A stretch of DNA of 64,000 nucleotides, taken from the NCBI RefSeq assembly GCF_016863015.1, contig NZ_BOOB01000040.1:27442-91441 (forward strand), given 5' to 3'. Below, piece after piece: positions 31,175 to 40,400 of this stretch. The position numbers and the translations under genes were made by a program. The stretch comes from Microbispora amethystogenes. GTDB taxonomy: Bacteria > Actinomycetota > Actinomycetes > Streptosporangiales > Streptosporangiaceae. The notes beneath the pieces are model-generated. The model made no database searches. It was not told the origin of the DNA and worked only from the letters and a program-made list of their open reading frames with translations. The stretch's first letter is position 1; each line of letters begins with the position of its first letter.

Positions 31175-32740
31175 TCATACTTGACCAGCAAGCCTCACAA
31201 CAAGTGATCGAGACTGTGCAAGGTGCATCGCCGCCAGAACGGCCGCCCGCACGACCGCCAGCGGCCGATAGAGGTCCTTGTCGTGCCACAGCGGCGGCCC
31301 GTCGGACACGTCGGCCGACCGCAGCAGGTAGGCGTATCCCCGTGCCGCCGCCTCCGTCACCCGCTGGCCGCTGCCGGCGAAGAGGAGGAGTTGCAGGGCG
31401 TAGGCCGTCTCCTCGACCGTGCCGGTCCAGCGGCCCCATCCCCCGTCGTCGCGCTGGGTGTCGAGCACCCACTCGACCCCGGCCCGCACCGCGTCCGCCG
31501 CTTCCGCGCCGCCGAACTCGTGCAGCGCGAGGCCGCAGGAAGCGGTCCCGTAGTACCGCGACGCGTGCCACCGGTCGTCCCAGCTCCCGTCCTGCCTCTG
31601 CTGTTCGCGGAGCCAGGCCGACAGCTTGCGGATGGCCGGCGCGTACGCCGGGGCGGCCTCCGGCCGTAGGGCGGCGTACTGCCCGAAGGCGTCGAGCACG
31701 TGAGCGTTAACACTGACGGACGCGCCTTCTTCTCCCTGCCAGGTGCAGAAATGCGTCGGCGTCTCGAACGCCCACAGGCTGCCGGGCTCCTGGGGCTGGC
31801 CGAGCAGAGTCAGCGCGTACAGGGCGACCGAGGTGGTGTCGGCGTCGGGCGGCAGTCCCGCGCCCGCCGACGTCCCCGCCGGGCCGATCGCCGTCCTGAG
31901 GTCCACCAGCATCTCCGGAGGGACCTCGAACGGGATACCGGCACGCGCCAGCCAGCTCAGCACCCATCCGCGCTCGAAGACGGTGATCGGCAGGCCGACC
32001 GGCACCGGGCCGCCGTGCCGCCGCACCACCGCCTCGAGGTGCCAGCGGACGGGATGCGCGGGTTCGCTTGGTCCTCGGTCGCCCAGCCACGCCGCACTCG
32101 CCGCGGGCGACGCGCCGACCGTGCCGATCTCGGTCACGTGGACCGCGGCCGCGCCGTGGGCCGCGTCCCCGGCGATCTCCAGCGCGTGCAGGAGCTTCTG
32201 GGGGATCTCCTCCTCCGACGCCACCCACTCGCGAACCGCCGCCAGCGGGGCCTCGCTCATCCCGGCGGGCAGCACGAGAGCGGCGCTCATCCCGTTGTCG
32301 GCGAGATGGTCGTTGATGCGCGCGACCAGCGACGGGACGATCAGCTCGATGGCGGGCATGTCGGGCAGCGACAGCCGCGTGCCGCTGAGGCAACGCGACA
32401 GCCGTCGCAGCCCTCGCGCGGCGGCCTCCCGCAGCGCCTCCACCCGTACGCCGGTGTCCTCGCCCCGGCGCAGCACGGACAGGAGCGCCTCGGTCGCGCT
32501 GAGGGTGGGCACCAGCCCGTAACCGTCCGGGGCTCCCCAGCTTCCGTCGGCGCGCTGGTTGCCCATCAGCCAGCGCACGCGCTCGCCGTGCCCGGTGAGC
32601 CAGGGGGCCAGGGTCACCAGGCGGCCGGTCTCGTAGACGGACGGGGAGACCTGTCCCCACGGCATGGACATCAGCCCGAGCACCAGGTCCTGGGCCGCGG
32701 CGACGATGTCCGGCGCCGGCGGCGGGGCAAGTTCGTTCAC
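31175..32740 (-). CDS. Class II terpene (labdane-type) cyclase
   Basis: 521 residues from GTG 32740, 2 bp after the class I synthase stop. The catalytic acid motif is D299-A-D301-T-T in GLPPDADTTSVALYAL, a DxDTT variant of the DxDD motif used to protonate a prenyl diphosphate. QW-type repeats occur in NQRADGSWGAPDGYG, QQRQDGSWDDRWH and TQRDDGGWGRW, and the alpha6-alpha6 barrel repeats span the length. It should cyclise a linear prenyl diphosphate, most likely geranylgeranyl diphosphate, into a bicyclic diphosphate for the neighbouring class I enzyme. The exact product cannot be read. Confidence 0.87.
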   Translation of the reverse strand: MNELAPPPAPDIVAAAQDLVLGLMSMPWGQVSPSVYETGRLVTLAPWLTGHGERVRWLMGNQRADGSWGAPDGYGLVPTLSATEALLSVLRRGEDTGVRVEALREAAARGLRRLSRCLSGTRLSLPDMPAIELIVPSLVARINDHLADNGMSAALVLPAGMSEAPLAAVREWVASEEEIPQKLLHALEIAGDAAHGAAAVHVTEIGTVGASPAASAAWLGDRGPSEPAHPVRWHLEAVVRRHGGPVPVGLPITVFERGWVLSWLARAGIPFEVPPEMLVDLRTAIGPAGTSAGAGLPPDADTTSVALYALTLLGQPQEPGSLWAFETPTHFCTWQGEEGASVSVNAHVLDAFGQYAALRPEAAPAYAPAIRKLSAWLREQQRQDGSWDDRWHASRYYGTASCGLALHEFGGAEAADAVRAGVEWVLDTQRDDGGWGRWTGTVEETAYALQLLLFAGSGQRVTEAAARGYAYLLRSADVSDGPPLWHDKDLYRPLAVVRAAVLAAMHLAQSRSLVVRLAGQV

Positions 32741-32742
32741 GC

Positions 32743-33645
32743 TCAAAGTTCGCCCCAGTAGTCCGCGAGCCCGTAGAAGCCCGTGCTGTAACCGATCTGC
32801 CGTTCGAGGTAGGCCGACTCGTCCGGGCGGCCGCTCCGCAGGGACCGGAGCCGGTCCCCGCACTCCTTCGTGAGGATCCCGATGTGCGCGACCACGTCGT
32901 CCCTGGTCACACCGAGCAGAAGCGCGTTGAGATCACCCCAGGTGACGTCGCGCTCGTAGGTGGCGAGGTCGTTCAGCAGACGCAGCACGCGCTGCACCGC
33001 GTCGCTCGCCTCGGTCAGCTCCTGCAGGTGAGGGACGACGCCGGGATCCGCGGCGTGGATCCAGTGCGAGATGTTGACGAGCGTCGATCCGAAGTTTCCG
33101 GCGTTCCCGAGATACTGCTCGAAGGAGGGCATCGAGCCCCCGCCGGGGATGCGACTCTTCCACTCCCACTCGCGCGTCATCGCCGAGAGCATCCCTTCGA
33201 GCTCGCCCCGCCAGGCCGCGCGCAGCCGTGGGAAGAGCGGGGACGCGGCGAGCTCGTCGCGGATGACGGTGAGGAACCGCGTGAGCGGCGTGTCCGGATC
33301 GGGCGTACGGTCGTCCGCGACCGCGAGCGCGCCGCGCACGAGGTCGTCGATCTCCTGCCGCGAGGTGGCCTCGTGGTCGATCAGCCAGTCGGCCGCGAAA
33401 ATCCACAGGGACGTGCGGTTGGCGACCCTGAGCCTCTCGGCGGTCGCCTCCGGAGACCCGAACGCGTTGGCCAGCGACACCGCCGCGTACAGGGTCGCGT
33501 CGAACGGCCTGGCCGCGAACAATTCGGGGAACGCGGTGGCGCACTCCTGGAGATCCCGCTGACAGCGCGCCGCGAGAGCGCAGGCCCTGCCACTTGCCGC
33601 CGCCGACGCCAGATGCCCGGCGTCGAGGCGTGGTGCCGTGCTCAT
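32743..33645 (-). CDS. Class I terpene synthase
   Basis: 300 residues, overlapping the P450 gene end by 4 bp. The metal-binding aspartate motif is altered: FAADWLIDHEA gives D86-xxx-D90. The second metal site is NDLATYERD (N225, T229, D233), where Asp replaces the usual terminal Glu. WGDLNALL and the C-terminal TGFYGLADYW follow. This fits the all-alpha class I fold that ionises a diphosphate. Paired with a class II cyclase, it probably removes the diphosphate from the bicyclic intermediate. Confidence 0.85.
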   Translation of the reverse strand: MSTAPRLDAGHLASAAASGRACALAARCQRDLQECATAFPELFAARPFDATLYAAVSLANAFGSPEATAERLRVANRTSLWIFAADWLIDHEATSRQEIDDLVRGALAVADDRTPDPDTPLTRFLTVIRDELAASPLFPRLRAAWRGELEGMLSAMTREWEWKSRIPGGGSMPSFEQYLGNAGNFGSTLVNISHWIHAADPGVVPHLQELTEASDAVQRVLRLLNDLATYERDVTWGDLNALLLGVTRDDVVAHIGILTKECGDRLRSLRSGRPDESAYLERQIGYSTGFYGLADYWGEL

Positions 33646-35021
33646 GCCCCGGCGCCTCCGGCGACGGGATCGAGGCGCACCTCTACCGTTTCCTTGGGCC
33701 GCATCGACGCGCCCGGGAACGGCGTGAGCGGCCTGGGGGCGCGCACCCGCGGCCGGAACCGGGCCAGGATGCCGGCCACGATCAGAGGCGCCTCCACATA
33801 GAAGAGGTGCTGGCCGAGGCAGAGATGAGGGCCTCCGCCGAAGGGGAAGTAGGCGTACCGGTGCCGCCGCTCACGCTGGTCCACCGCGAAGCGCTCGGGG
33901 TCGAACTCGTTCGGACGCTCCCAGAACTCCTCCAGCCGATGGGTCACGTAGGGGCTGATGAGCAGGGTGGCACCGGGCTCGATCGGCACGTCGCCGAGAA
34001 GGCCGGCCCGCCGCGCCATGCGCGGAATCATCCAGCCCGGCGGGTACAGCCGCAGCATCTCCTGGAACACCGACTTCATGTAGGTCAGCCGGGGCAGGCA
34101 GGACGGGTCCACCGGGCCGTGCCCGACGACGGTCTCCACCTCGTCGTACAGGCGTGCGGCCACCTCGGGGTGGTCGTGGAGGAGTGGCCACAACCAGGTC
34201 AGCGCCACGGCCGTGGTCTCGCTCGACGAGCCGTAGATGCTGACGAGGTCGTCGCGGATCCGCCGCTCGGCGGACGGGTCGTCCTCGTCGCGGCGGGCGC
34301 GGGCGAGCGCCGAGATGATGTCGTTGCCGTCACCGGGATCCCTGCGGGCCTGCCTGACCAGCGGCAGCACCACGTCGTCGATCACCTCGGCCGCGCGCTT
34401 GAAAGCCCGGTCGCCGGGCATCGGGACCCACTCGGGCGCGAAGGGCATCAGCAGCCGGGAGGTGAACGAGGTCGCGGCGATCCCGTACGCCGGGGCGAGC
34501 CGCTCGGCGTCCGCGACGGAGATCTTGTCGCCGAACAGGACCCGGATGACGGTCCGGCTCACGAGGCGGCCCAACTCCTCGCAGACGTCGATCCAGCGCC
34601 CCGCCCGGGCGTGCGCCTCCCACGCCGTGAGCTCCTCGTCGATCGTCTCGGCCATGTCCTGGGTCAGGCTGGCGACGTACCTGGAGGTGAAGAGGGGTTG
34701 CAGGATTCTCCGGCTGGATTCCCAGTCGGGGCCCTCGGTGAGGATGCTCCTCCCGGCGAGCCGCTCCACCGGCTTCCAGAAGGCGCCCTCCCGCGGGTGG
34801 TTCTCCCAGTCGCCGCGCAGGACCTGCTGGACGTGGTCCGGGTGGCTCACGAGATAGGGACGGAAGGGACCCAGATTGAGCCGGACTACCTTGCCGCGCG
34901 CCCGCTGGGCGGTTCCGGCGAGCATGTTGACCGGGTCACGGAGCAGGGGGCGGATGGTACGGCGCAGGGGCAGGGATAAGGATCTCGCAGGTGGCCTGAT
35001 GTCGATCGCCTCGGAAGTCAC
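33642..35021 (-). CDS. Cytochrome P450 of the terpenoid operon
   Basis: 459 residues from GTG 35021 with GAGAGGGAGA upstream; first gene of the operon. The I-helix is SIYGSSSETTAVALTWLWPL, where Ser-Glu-Thr-Thr stands for the usual acid-Thr pair. ExxR is VFQEMLRLYPPG and the haem loop is FPFGGGPHLCLGQHLFYVEA with the thiolate cysteine. Its length and the PPGWMIPR region resemble CYP families close to bacterial terpene hydroxylases. It likely oxidises the terpene scaffold. Redox partners are not in the window. Confidence 0.93.
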   Translation of the reverse strand: MTSEAIDIRPPARSLSLPLRRTIRPLLRDPVNMLAGTAQRARGKVVRLNLGPFRPYLVSHPDHVQQVLRGDWENHPREGAFWKPVERLAGRSILTEGPDWESSRRILQPLFTSRYVASLTQDMAETIDEELTAWEAHARAGRWIDVCEELGRLVSRTVIRVLFGDKISVADAERLAPAYGIAATSFTSRLLMPFAPEWVPMPGDRAFKRAAEVIDDVVLPLVRQARRDPGDGNDIISALARARRDEDDPSAERRIRDDLVSIYGSSSETTAVALTWLWPLLHDHPEVAARLYDEVETVVGHGPVDPSCLPRLTYMKSVFQEMLRLYPPGWMIPRMARRAGLLGDVPIEPGATLLISPYVTHRLEEFWERPNEFDPERFAVDQRERRHRYAYFPFGGGPHLCLGQHLFYVEAPLIVAGILARFRPRVRAPRPLTPFPGASMRPKETVEVRLDPVAGGAGA

Positions 35022-35077
35022 GGCCGTCTCCCTCTCGCGGTAGGCATGTGGCCGGACGCCCCTCGCCTGGGCCTCGT

Positions 35078-35156
35078 CCAGTGACCACACCGATCGTCAC
35101 TGGCGGAGTATCACATGGCAGGGAAGATATGATCAAGATTCTGGCCGAGTGATACT
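35078..35156. promoter_or_regulatory. Two inverted repeats upstream of the terpenoid operon
   Basis: CCAGTGAC (35078-35085) / GTCACTGG (35096-35103) and AGTATCAC (35107-35114) / GTGATACT (35149-35156) are both perfect 8-bp pairs, 57 bp or more upstream of the P450 start. The AT-richer segment between the second pair (GATATGATCAAGATT) is a likely promoter core. They look like operators for a pathway regulator. No regulator gene lies next to the operon. Confidence 0.5.
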
Positions 35157-35246
35157 TTTGTAGGGTTTCATTACCAGATGAACCATCGTTGATCCATTGG
35201 CCTGGTTTGGGAGCGCCGAAACCGCCGTGACCAGGCACAACAAAAA

Positions 35247-35273
35247 AGGGCCGGACCCAAACGGCCCGGCCCT
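35247..35273 (-). terminator. Rho-independent terminator after the small membrane peptide
   Basis: On the minus strand AGGGCCGG...CCGGCCC (plus-strand arms 35247-35254 and 35266-35273) forms a strong stem followed by TTTTTTG (35240-35246). It ends the 30-residue gene at 35286 and isolates it from the terpenoid operon. Textbook shape. Confidence 0.85.
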
Positions 35274-35285
35274 CACGACGCGGCG

Positions 35286-35378
35286 TCAGCCGTGGCTGGT
35301 CACCAGCAGCGCGATGCCGACGAGGATGACGATGGGGATCAGCCACACCACGACCTCGCCGAGGAACTCCTTGTACAT
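35286..35378 (-). CDS. Single-helix membrane peptide of 30 residues
   Basis: ATG 35378 with GAGAGGA 10 bp upstream encodes MYKEFLGEVVVWLIPIVILV and ten more residues ending LVTSHG. Nearly all of it is one membrane helix. It has its own ribosome-binding site and a strong terminator directly after the stop, which support a real small gene. Function unknown. It is too short for standard gene calling. Confidence 0.65.
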   Translation of the reverse strand: MYKEFLGEVVVWLIPIVILVGIALLVTSHG

Positions 35379-35617
35379 GGGGACCGAATCCTCTCGGTGA
35401 CGTGCAAAGCGAACGGACCTGCAGCATATTCGGTCCGGCCGCCGCGGCGGAACCCGCATCGTCCCAGGCGGCGGCGGGTGCGGGGCCTCGCCCCTCCAAG
35501 ATCGAAACTGAAACGTACATGCATCGCCGCAGGCCGGCGCGTTCTCCCGGCGCCGTCCCTGGGCCGGACGGGTCACCGCTCCCTACCATCGCGCCGGACG
35601 GCACGAGGGAGAGCGGA

Positions 35618-36754
35618 ATGTCGAAGAGAAGTGCGGCCCTGGCGGCCCTGCTCATGGTGCTCGGACTGCTCGTCACCCGGCCCGCGCAGGCGGCCCCGGT
35701 GCGGATCATGGCGCTGGGCGACTCGATCACCGGATCGCCCGGCTGCTGGCGGGCCCTGCTGTGGAACCGGCTGCAGAGCAACGGCTTCACCAACATCGAC
35801 ATGGTGGGAACCCTGCCTCCGCAGGGCTGCTCGGTCGCCTACGACGGCGACAACGAGGGTCACGGCGGCGCGCTGGTCACCAACGTCGCCGACCAGAACC
35901 AGCTGCCCGGGTGGCTCTCGGCGACCCGCCCCGACATCGTGCTGATGCACTTCGGCACCAACGACGTGTGGAGCAACAAGCCCACCGCGACCATCCTCGC
36001 GGCGTACGGCAAGCTCGTGGACCAGATGCGGGCGAGCAACCCGAACATGAGGGTGCTGGTCGCGAAGATAATTCCGATGAACCCGGGCACCTGCCCCGAG
36101 TGCGGGCAGCGGGTGGTCGACCTGAACAACGCCATCCCCGGCTGGGCCGCCGCCAAGACCACCGCCGCGTCCCCGGTCCAGGTGGTCGACCAGTGGACCG
36201 GCTTCAGCACGAGCGCGGACACCTACGACGGCGTCCACCCCAACGCGAGCGGCGACCAGAAGATGGCCGACAGGTGGTATCCGGCCCTGTCGACACTGCT
36301 CGGCGGCGCTCAGCCGTCGCCCTCCGCATCACCGTCCGCATCGCCGTCACGGTCGCCTTCCCCGTCCGCGTCCCCGTCCGCCTCGCCCTCCCGTTCACCC
36401 TCTCCCTCGCCGTCTCCCTCACCGTCTCCCTCGCCGTCGACCAGCCCTGGAGGGTGCTCCGCCACCTACGTGGTCACCAACCAGTGGGGCGGCGGCTTCC
36501 AGGGTGAGATCACGGTAAAGAACACCGGCACGGCTCCCATCAGCGGCTGGACCGTGACCTGGACCTTCGCGAACGGCCAGCAGGTCTCCCAGGCGTGGAA
36601 CGGCACGCTCACCCAGAGCGGGGCGAACGTGACGGCGAAGAACGTGAGCTGGAACGGCTCCCTCGCCGCGGGCGCCACCACGACCCTGGGTTTCCTCGCC
36701 TCCTGGAACGGCGCCAACTCCGTTCCCTCCCCCGGCTGCGTGGCCACCCCCTGA
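35618..36754 (+). CDS. Secreted SGNH/GDSL hydrolase with C-terminal CBM2
   Basis: 378 residues from ATG 35618, with GAGGGAGAG upstream. A signal peptide (SKRSAALAALLMVLGLLVTR...AQAAP) precedes the SGNH domain: block I IMALGDSITG, block III MHFGTNDVW, block V DGVHPNASG, so Ser, Asn, Asp and His are present. A long Ser/Pro repeat linker leads to a family 2 cellulose-binding module (CSATYVVTNQWGGGFQGEIT, with its C-terminal Cys partner). It is likely a carbohydrate esterase acting on plant cell wall material such as acetyl-xylan. Confidence 0.92.
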   Translation: MSKRSAALAALLMVLGLLVTRPAQAAPVRIMALGDSITGSPGCWRALLWNRLQSNGFTNIDMVGTLPPQGCSVAYDGDNEGHGGALVTNVADQNQLPGWLSATRPDIVLMHFGTNDVWSNKPTATILAAYGKLVDQMRASNPNMRVLVAKIIPMNPGTCPECGQRVVDLNNAIPGWAAAKTTAASPVQVVDQWTGFSTSADTYDGVHPNASGDQKMADRWYPALSTLLGGAQPSPSASPSASPSRSPSPSASPSASPSRSPSPSPSPSPSPSPSTSPGGCSATYVVTNQWGGGFQGEITVKNTGTAPISGWTVTWTFANGQQVSQAWNGTLTQSGANVTAKNVSWNGSLAAGATTTLGFLASWNGANSVPSPGCVATP

Positions 36755-37028
36755 CCTCCACCGGGCCCGGCCGGTCACGGCGCGGCGGCCCGCCCGGCAG
36801 GCGCGCGTCCCCCGGTGCCCCGAGCGGGCCCCGGGGGACGCGCGCGAACAGCGGCGCCACGACCCCATGCGAACGACCCGCCTGGCCCCCACTCCGCGTC
36901 ACCGCCCCCTGGCGGCGCGACCCGCCGCCCGGGTCGAGGCGGCGGTGGACATTACCGGCAGATGCACATGAACTGAATTCCCTGCGACCCGCCCTGTCCA
37001 CCGTCCGGCGGGCGTGTTCCCTGGGGCG

Positions 37029-39395
37029 ATGGCTCAGTCTGCCCGGTCGTGGCCGGAGATCGACGTGGTCGGCGCCGCCGTCCGCGACCCCGTCACCGTG
37101 TACGGCCGGGTGAACGGCCGTGGCGAGGGCCGTGGCGAGGGCGCGGCGCCGGGCGAGCTTCCCCACGAGGGCAACCGGGTGCCCGACGTCGCCGCGCTCG
37201 ACGCCCGGCGTCTCGTGGTGGCCTGGCGTGCCGGAGTGGCCGACGCGCTCGACCCCTCCCCCACCGACCAGGGCGCGATCATGTACGGCCGCTCAGGCGA
37301 CGCGGGCCGCACCTGGACCATCGGCACACTCGCGGCCGACACCGCCGAGCACCGCTACCACTACGTCGTGTTCCTCAAGGACGGCGAGACCCTGGTGGCG
37401 CTCCTCGGCCGGATCACGATCGGCGCCGACCGCGACGCCGCCGGGAACGTCGACGGCTTCCCCGTCACGATGGTCGCGAAGCGGAGCACCGACGGCGGCC
37501 GCACGTGGACCGGCTTCCCCGTCTCGGTGGCCGTACCCGCCAACACCGGAGGGCCCGCGAACACCCGAGGGGTCGTGGTGGCCGGGAAACCGATCAGACA
37601 CGACGGCCTGTGGCTGGTGCCGTACTGGCAGGCGGCGGGGGGCACCACCAGGGCCGGCGTGCTGCGCTCGGCGGACCTGGTCACCTGGACGCCCGGCGGC
37701 CTCGCGGCCAACCCGCCCGGCCTGTCGGTGGAGGAACCGCAGGTCGTCGTGGCGCAGGACGACCCGCGCACGCTGCTCATGGTCGCGCGCACGATCCGCG
37801 GCGGCACCGCGGCGGAGAAGGACGCGTACTACCGCTCCCACGCGGCGTACGCCGCGACCGCTACGAGCGTGGACGGTGGGCTGACCTGGTCCGCCTTCGC
37901 CGTGGACCCCGAACTGCCGAACTACTACGTGAAGACGTTCTTCACCCGGGACTCCGACGGCCGCTACCTGGCGATCTACAACACCCTGGCCGGTCCGTTC
38001 ACCGGGCCCGCGTCCGGCAAGCCCGACCAGTACCGCGAGGTCCTCCACTACAAGGTCAGACTGCCGGGCACCCCGTGGGGCCCGGGACGGCTCTTCGCCG
38101 ACGGCAGGAGACTGACCTCGGGAGCGGCCCGCGGCTGGGACGTCTACGCCTCGGCCGACGAGTACGAGCCGGGCCGGTTCTTCGTCGTCTGGGAGCACAA
38201 CCAGATCGAGATCAGGGTCGCCCGGCTCGACCTGTCCGAGGTCTTCACCGGCCTCGCGCCGGGGTGGGGCGGATGGGTCAGGAGGGGCGGCGTCGAAGTC
38301 GTCGAACCAATCGGCGAAAGCGGCCGGCTCCCGGGGGACCCCTCCCCTGAGGACGCCCGCCGTCTCCGCCTGACCTCCGGGGCGATCAGCCGTCCGTACG
38401 GACCGCCGGGGGGTTTCGTCCTGACCTTCCACGGCAGGGTGACCCGCTTTCCCGCCTCGGACGAGGGCCTGGGCATCGAGGTGAACACGGGCACGCGGGT
38501 CCTCACGGCCGTCGTGCGTCCCGGTGGGCCGCACGTGCTGACCACGCGGGGGTGGACGCCCGTCCCCGGCGCCGGCGACCGGTGGCGGGTGATCGTCGAC
38601 GCCACAGGCGTCGCGGCCTTCCAGACCCTCCCTCCCGCCTCCGAACTCACCTCCGGCTCAGCCTCCCGATCGGCCGCCGGACCGGCTCCGCCGCCGGACG
38701 CCCCAGCCATCGCCGCTTCCGCCTCCCCGCCCGGCCCCCACTGGACCCTTCCCGCGTCGGCCGGCCCGAGGAGCGTGTCGGTCCGGAGCGACGGAGAGGC
38801 CGTGCTCGACCTGGTGGAGGTCACCGACCATGTGGCGGGCGGGTCCTGGCAGGGCTGGCGGCTCGACCCGGCGGAAGGAGCCTCGCTCCTGGACGGCGGC
38901 CTGCGCCTGCGCAGCGCCACGAGCCGGGTCGCGGCGGCCACGTTTCCGCTCGACGTGACCACGGCCTGCGACTTCACCGTGGAGTTCCACGGCCGGGTGA
39001 TCGACGACAGCGCCCTGGATCCGCGCACCGGTCAGGGGATCAGTCTCGGCTGCAAGGTCGCCAACGGCGCCCGGCGGCTCATGCTGACGGTGCAGCGGAG
39101 TGGTGTGTGGACGATGAAGAAGGGCTCCGGCACCTGGGAGAAGGTCCTTTCGCTCGCCGACGCCGGGCGGCCCGCCACCTGGAGGGTCGCCGTGGACAGC
39201 GCGGGGGTGGCCCACCTGTCCCGCGACGGCGTCGACACCGGGGCGACCTGGGTCGTGCCGGACAGCAGGGAGGCGCCGCAGGTCGCCCATTGGGTGGCGG
39301 GCACGGCGGGCGGCAACGCCGCCGTCGCCCACGTCGACTGGACCCTGGTCACCGCCACCCTCGGCGGATCCGCCGCCGCTACCGGTAGCCGGTGA
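37029..39395 (+). CDS. Sialidase-like (BNR/Asp-box) protein with C-terminal jelly-roll module
   Basis: 788 residues from ATG 37029 (MAQSARSWPEIDVVG); 37014 is also possible. Asp-boxes SGDAGRTWT, STDGGRTWTG and SVDGGLTWS mark a six-bladed propeller in residues ~1-430, with an early Arg in GNRVPDVAALDARRLVVAWR. A middle domain and a laminin-G/concanavalin-like domain (FTVEFHGRVIDDSALDP... WTMKKGSGTWEKV) follow. No signal peptide is visible, which is unusual for exo-sialidases. The 274-bp gap before it has no gene. Substrate uncertain. Confidence 0.75.
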   Translation: MAQSARSWPEIDVVGAAVRDPVTVYGRVNGRGEGRGEGAAPGELPHEGNRVPDVAALDARRLVVAWRAGVADALDPSPTDQGAIMYGRSGDAGRTWTIGTLAADTAEHRYHYVVFLKDGETLVALLGRITIGADRDAAGNVDGFPVTMVAKRSTDGGRTWTGFPVSVAVPANTGGPANTRGVVVAGKPIRHDGLWLVPYWQAAGGTTRAGVLRSADLVTWTPGGLAANPPGLSVEEPQVVVAQDDPRTLLMVARTIRGGTAAEKDAYYRSHAAYAATATSVDGGLTWSAFAVDPELPNYYVKTFFTRDSDGRYLAIYNTLAGPFTGPASGKPDQYREVLHYKVRLPGTPWGPGRLFADGRRLTSGAARGWDVYASADEYEPGRFFVVWEHNQIEIRVARLDLSEVFTGLAPGWGGWVRRGGVEVVEPIGESGRLPGDPSPEDARRLRLTSGAISRPYGPPGGFVLTFHGRVTRFPASDEGLGIEVNTGTRVLTAVVRPGGPHVLTTRGWTPVPGAGDRWRVIVDATGVAAFQTLPPASELTSGSASRSAAGPAPPPDAPAIAASASPPGPHWTLPASAGPRSVSVRSDGEAVLDLVEVTDHVAGGSWQGWRLDPAEGASLLDGGLRLRSATSRVAAATFPLDVTTACDFTVEFHGRVIDDSALDPRTGQGISLGCKVANGARRLMLTVQRSGVWTMKKGSGTWEKVLSLADAGRPATWRVAVDSAGVAHLSRDGVDTGATWVVPDSREAPQVAHWVAGTAGGNAAVAHVDWTLVTATLGGSAAATGSR

Positions 39396-40293
39396 CGTCG
39401 GCGGGACGGCCGGCGTCCTGCACCTCGACCAGGTAGCGCCAGGCGTCCGGACGGCTGCCGTCCACGTCGGTGAAGCCGTACTCCTGGGCCAACCCCCCGC
39501 TGGACAACGACTGCCCGTTCCAGCGGCTCACGGCGGGATCGGCGGCCAGAGCCGCGACCGCGCGTCCCACGAAGGCCGGGGTCTCGGAGATGGCGAAGTG
39601 CGGTTGCTGGGCCAGCGCGTCCCGCCAGGTCGCCTCCGTGACGCCGAAGTGCTCCAGCATGATTTCCGAGCGCAGCCAGCCCGGCGTGAGCGACACCGCC
39701 GTCGCGCCGTGCGGCGCCAGCTCCTTGGCCTGCGCGAACGCCATGCGGAGCACCGAGGTCTTCGCGAGGTCGTAGAAGAACGAGACGCGGTAGTTGGCGG
39801 CGTTGTACTCCACCGTGCCGTCGGTCACCTCCACCACCAGCCCGCCCGGCTTGCGAATCAGCAGGGGCAGCGCGTAGTGGCTGGTGACGATGTGCGTGTC
39901 GACGGCGAGCCGCAGCACGCGCAGGCCGTCGTCAAGGGAGTGCTCCCAGAGCCGGTCGCTCCAGCTGAACAGCAGCTCCCCGCCCCAGATGTCGTTGACC
40001 AGCACGTCGAGCGCGCCCTGCTCGGCGTCGATCCGCTTCACGAGGCCCTGCACCTGGTCGCGGTCGAGATGGTCGACCGCCACGGCGATCCCCCGCCCCC
40101 CGGCGGCGGTGACCAGCTCGGCCGTCTCCTCGATCGTCTCCGGGCGGTTCATCTCCGAACGCCGCTCACGCGTGGTGCGGCCGGTCACGTACACCGTCGC
40201 GCCCGCCGCGCCCAGCTCCACCGCGATGCCGCGGCCCGCGCCGCGGGTCGCCCCCGCGACCAGAGCGACCTTCCCCTCCAAGCTGACTGTCAT
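39379..40293 (-). CDS. Short-chain dehydrogenase/reductase
   Basis: 304 residues. The cofactor site is VALVAGATRGAGRGIAVELG (TGxxxGxG type) with VYVTGRTTR suggesting NADP. The active tyrosine and lysine are in FFYDLAKTSVLRMAF (YxxxK). Its end overlaps the sialidase-like gene end by 17 bp, tail to tail. Longer than the usual ~250 residues because of a C-terminal extension (QEYGFTDVDGSRPDAWRYLV) typical of this actinobacterial subgroup. Substrate unknown. Confidence 0.9.
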   Translation of the reverse strand: MTVSLEGKVALVAGATRGAGRGIAVELGAAGATVYVTGRTTRERRSEMNRPETIEETAELVTAAGGRGIAVAVDHLDRDQVQGLVKRIDAEQGALDVLVNDIWGGELLFSWSDRLWEHSLDDGLRVLRLAVDTHIVTSHYALPLLIRKPGGLVVEVTDGTVEYNAANYRVSFFYDLAKTSVLRMAFAQAKELAPHGATAVSLTPGWLRSEIMLEHFGVTEATWRDALAQQPHFAISETPAFVGRAVAALAADPAVSRWNGQSLSSGGLAQEYGFTDVDGSRPDAWRYLVEVQDAGRPADVTGYR

Positions 40294-40400
40294 GAGGCGT
40301 CATGCTGCCAGACGCCACCGACAAAAAGTGTTGAGCGCGATCTCTGGGGGCAGTGCGTGCTTTCGGCTAGGGTGCTGATCGCGATCCCGAGGAGGACGGC

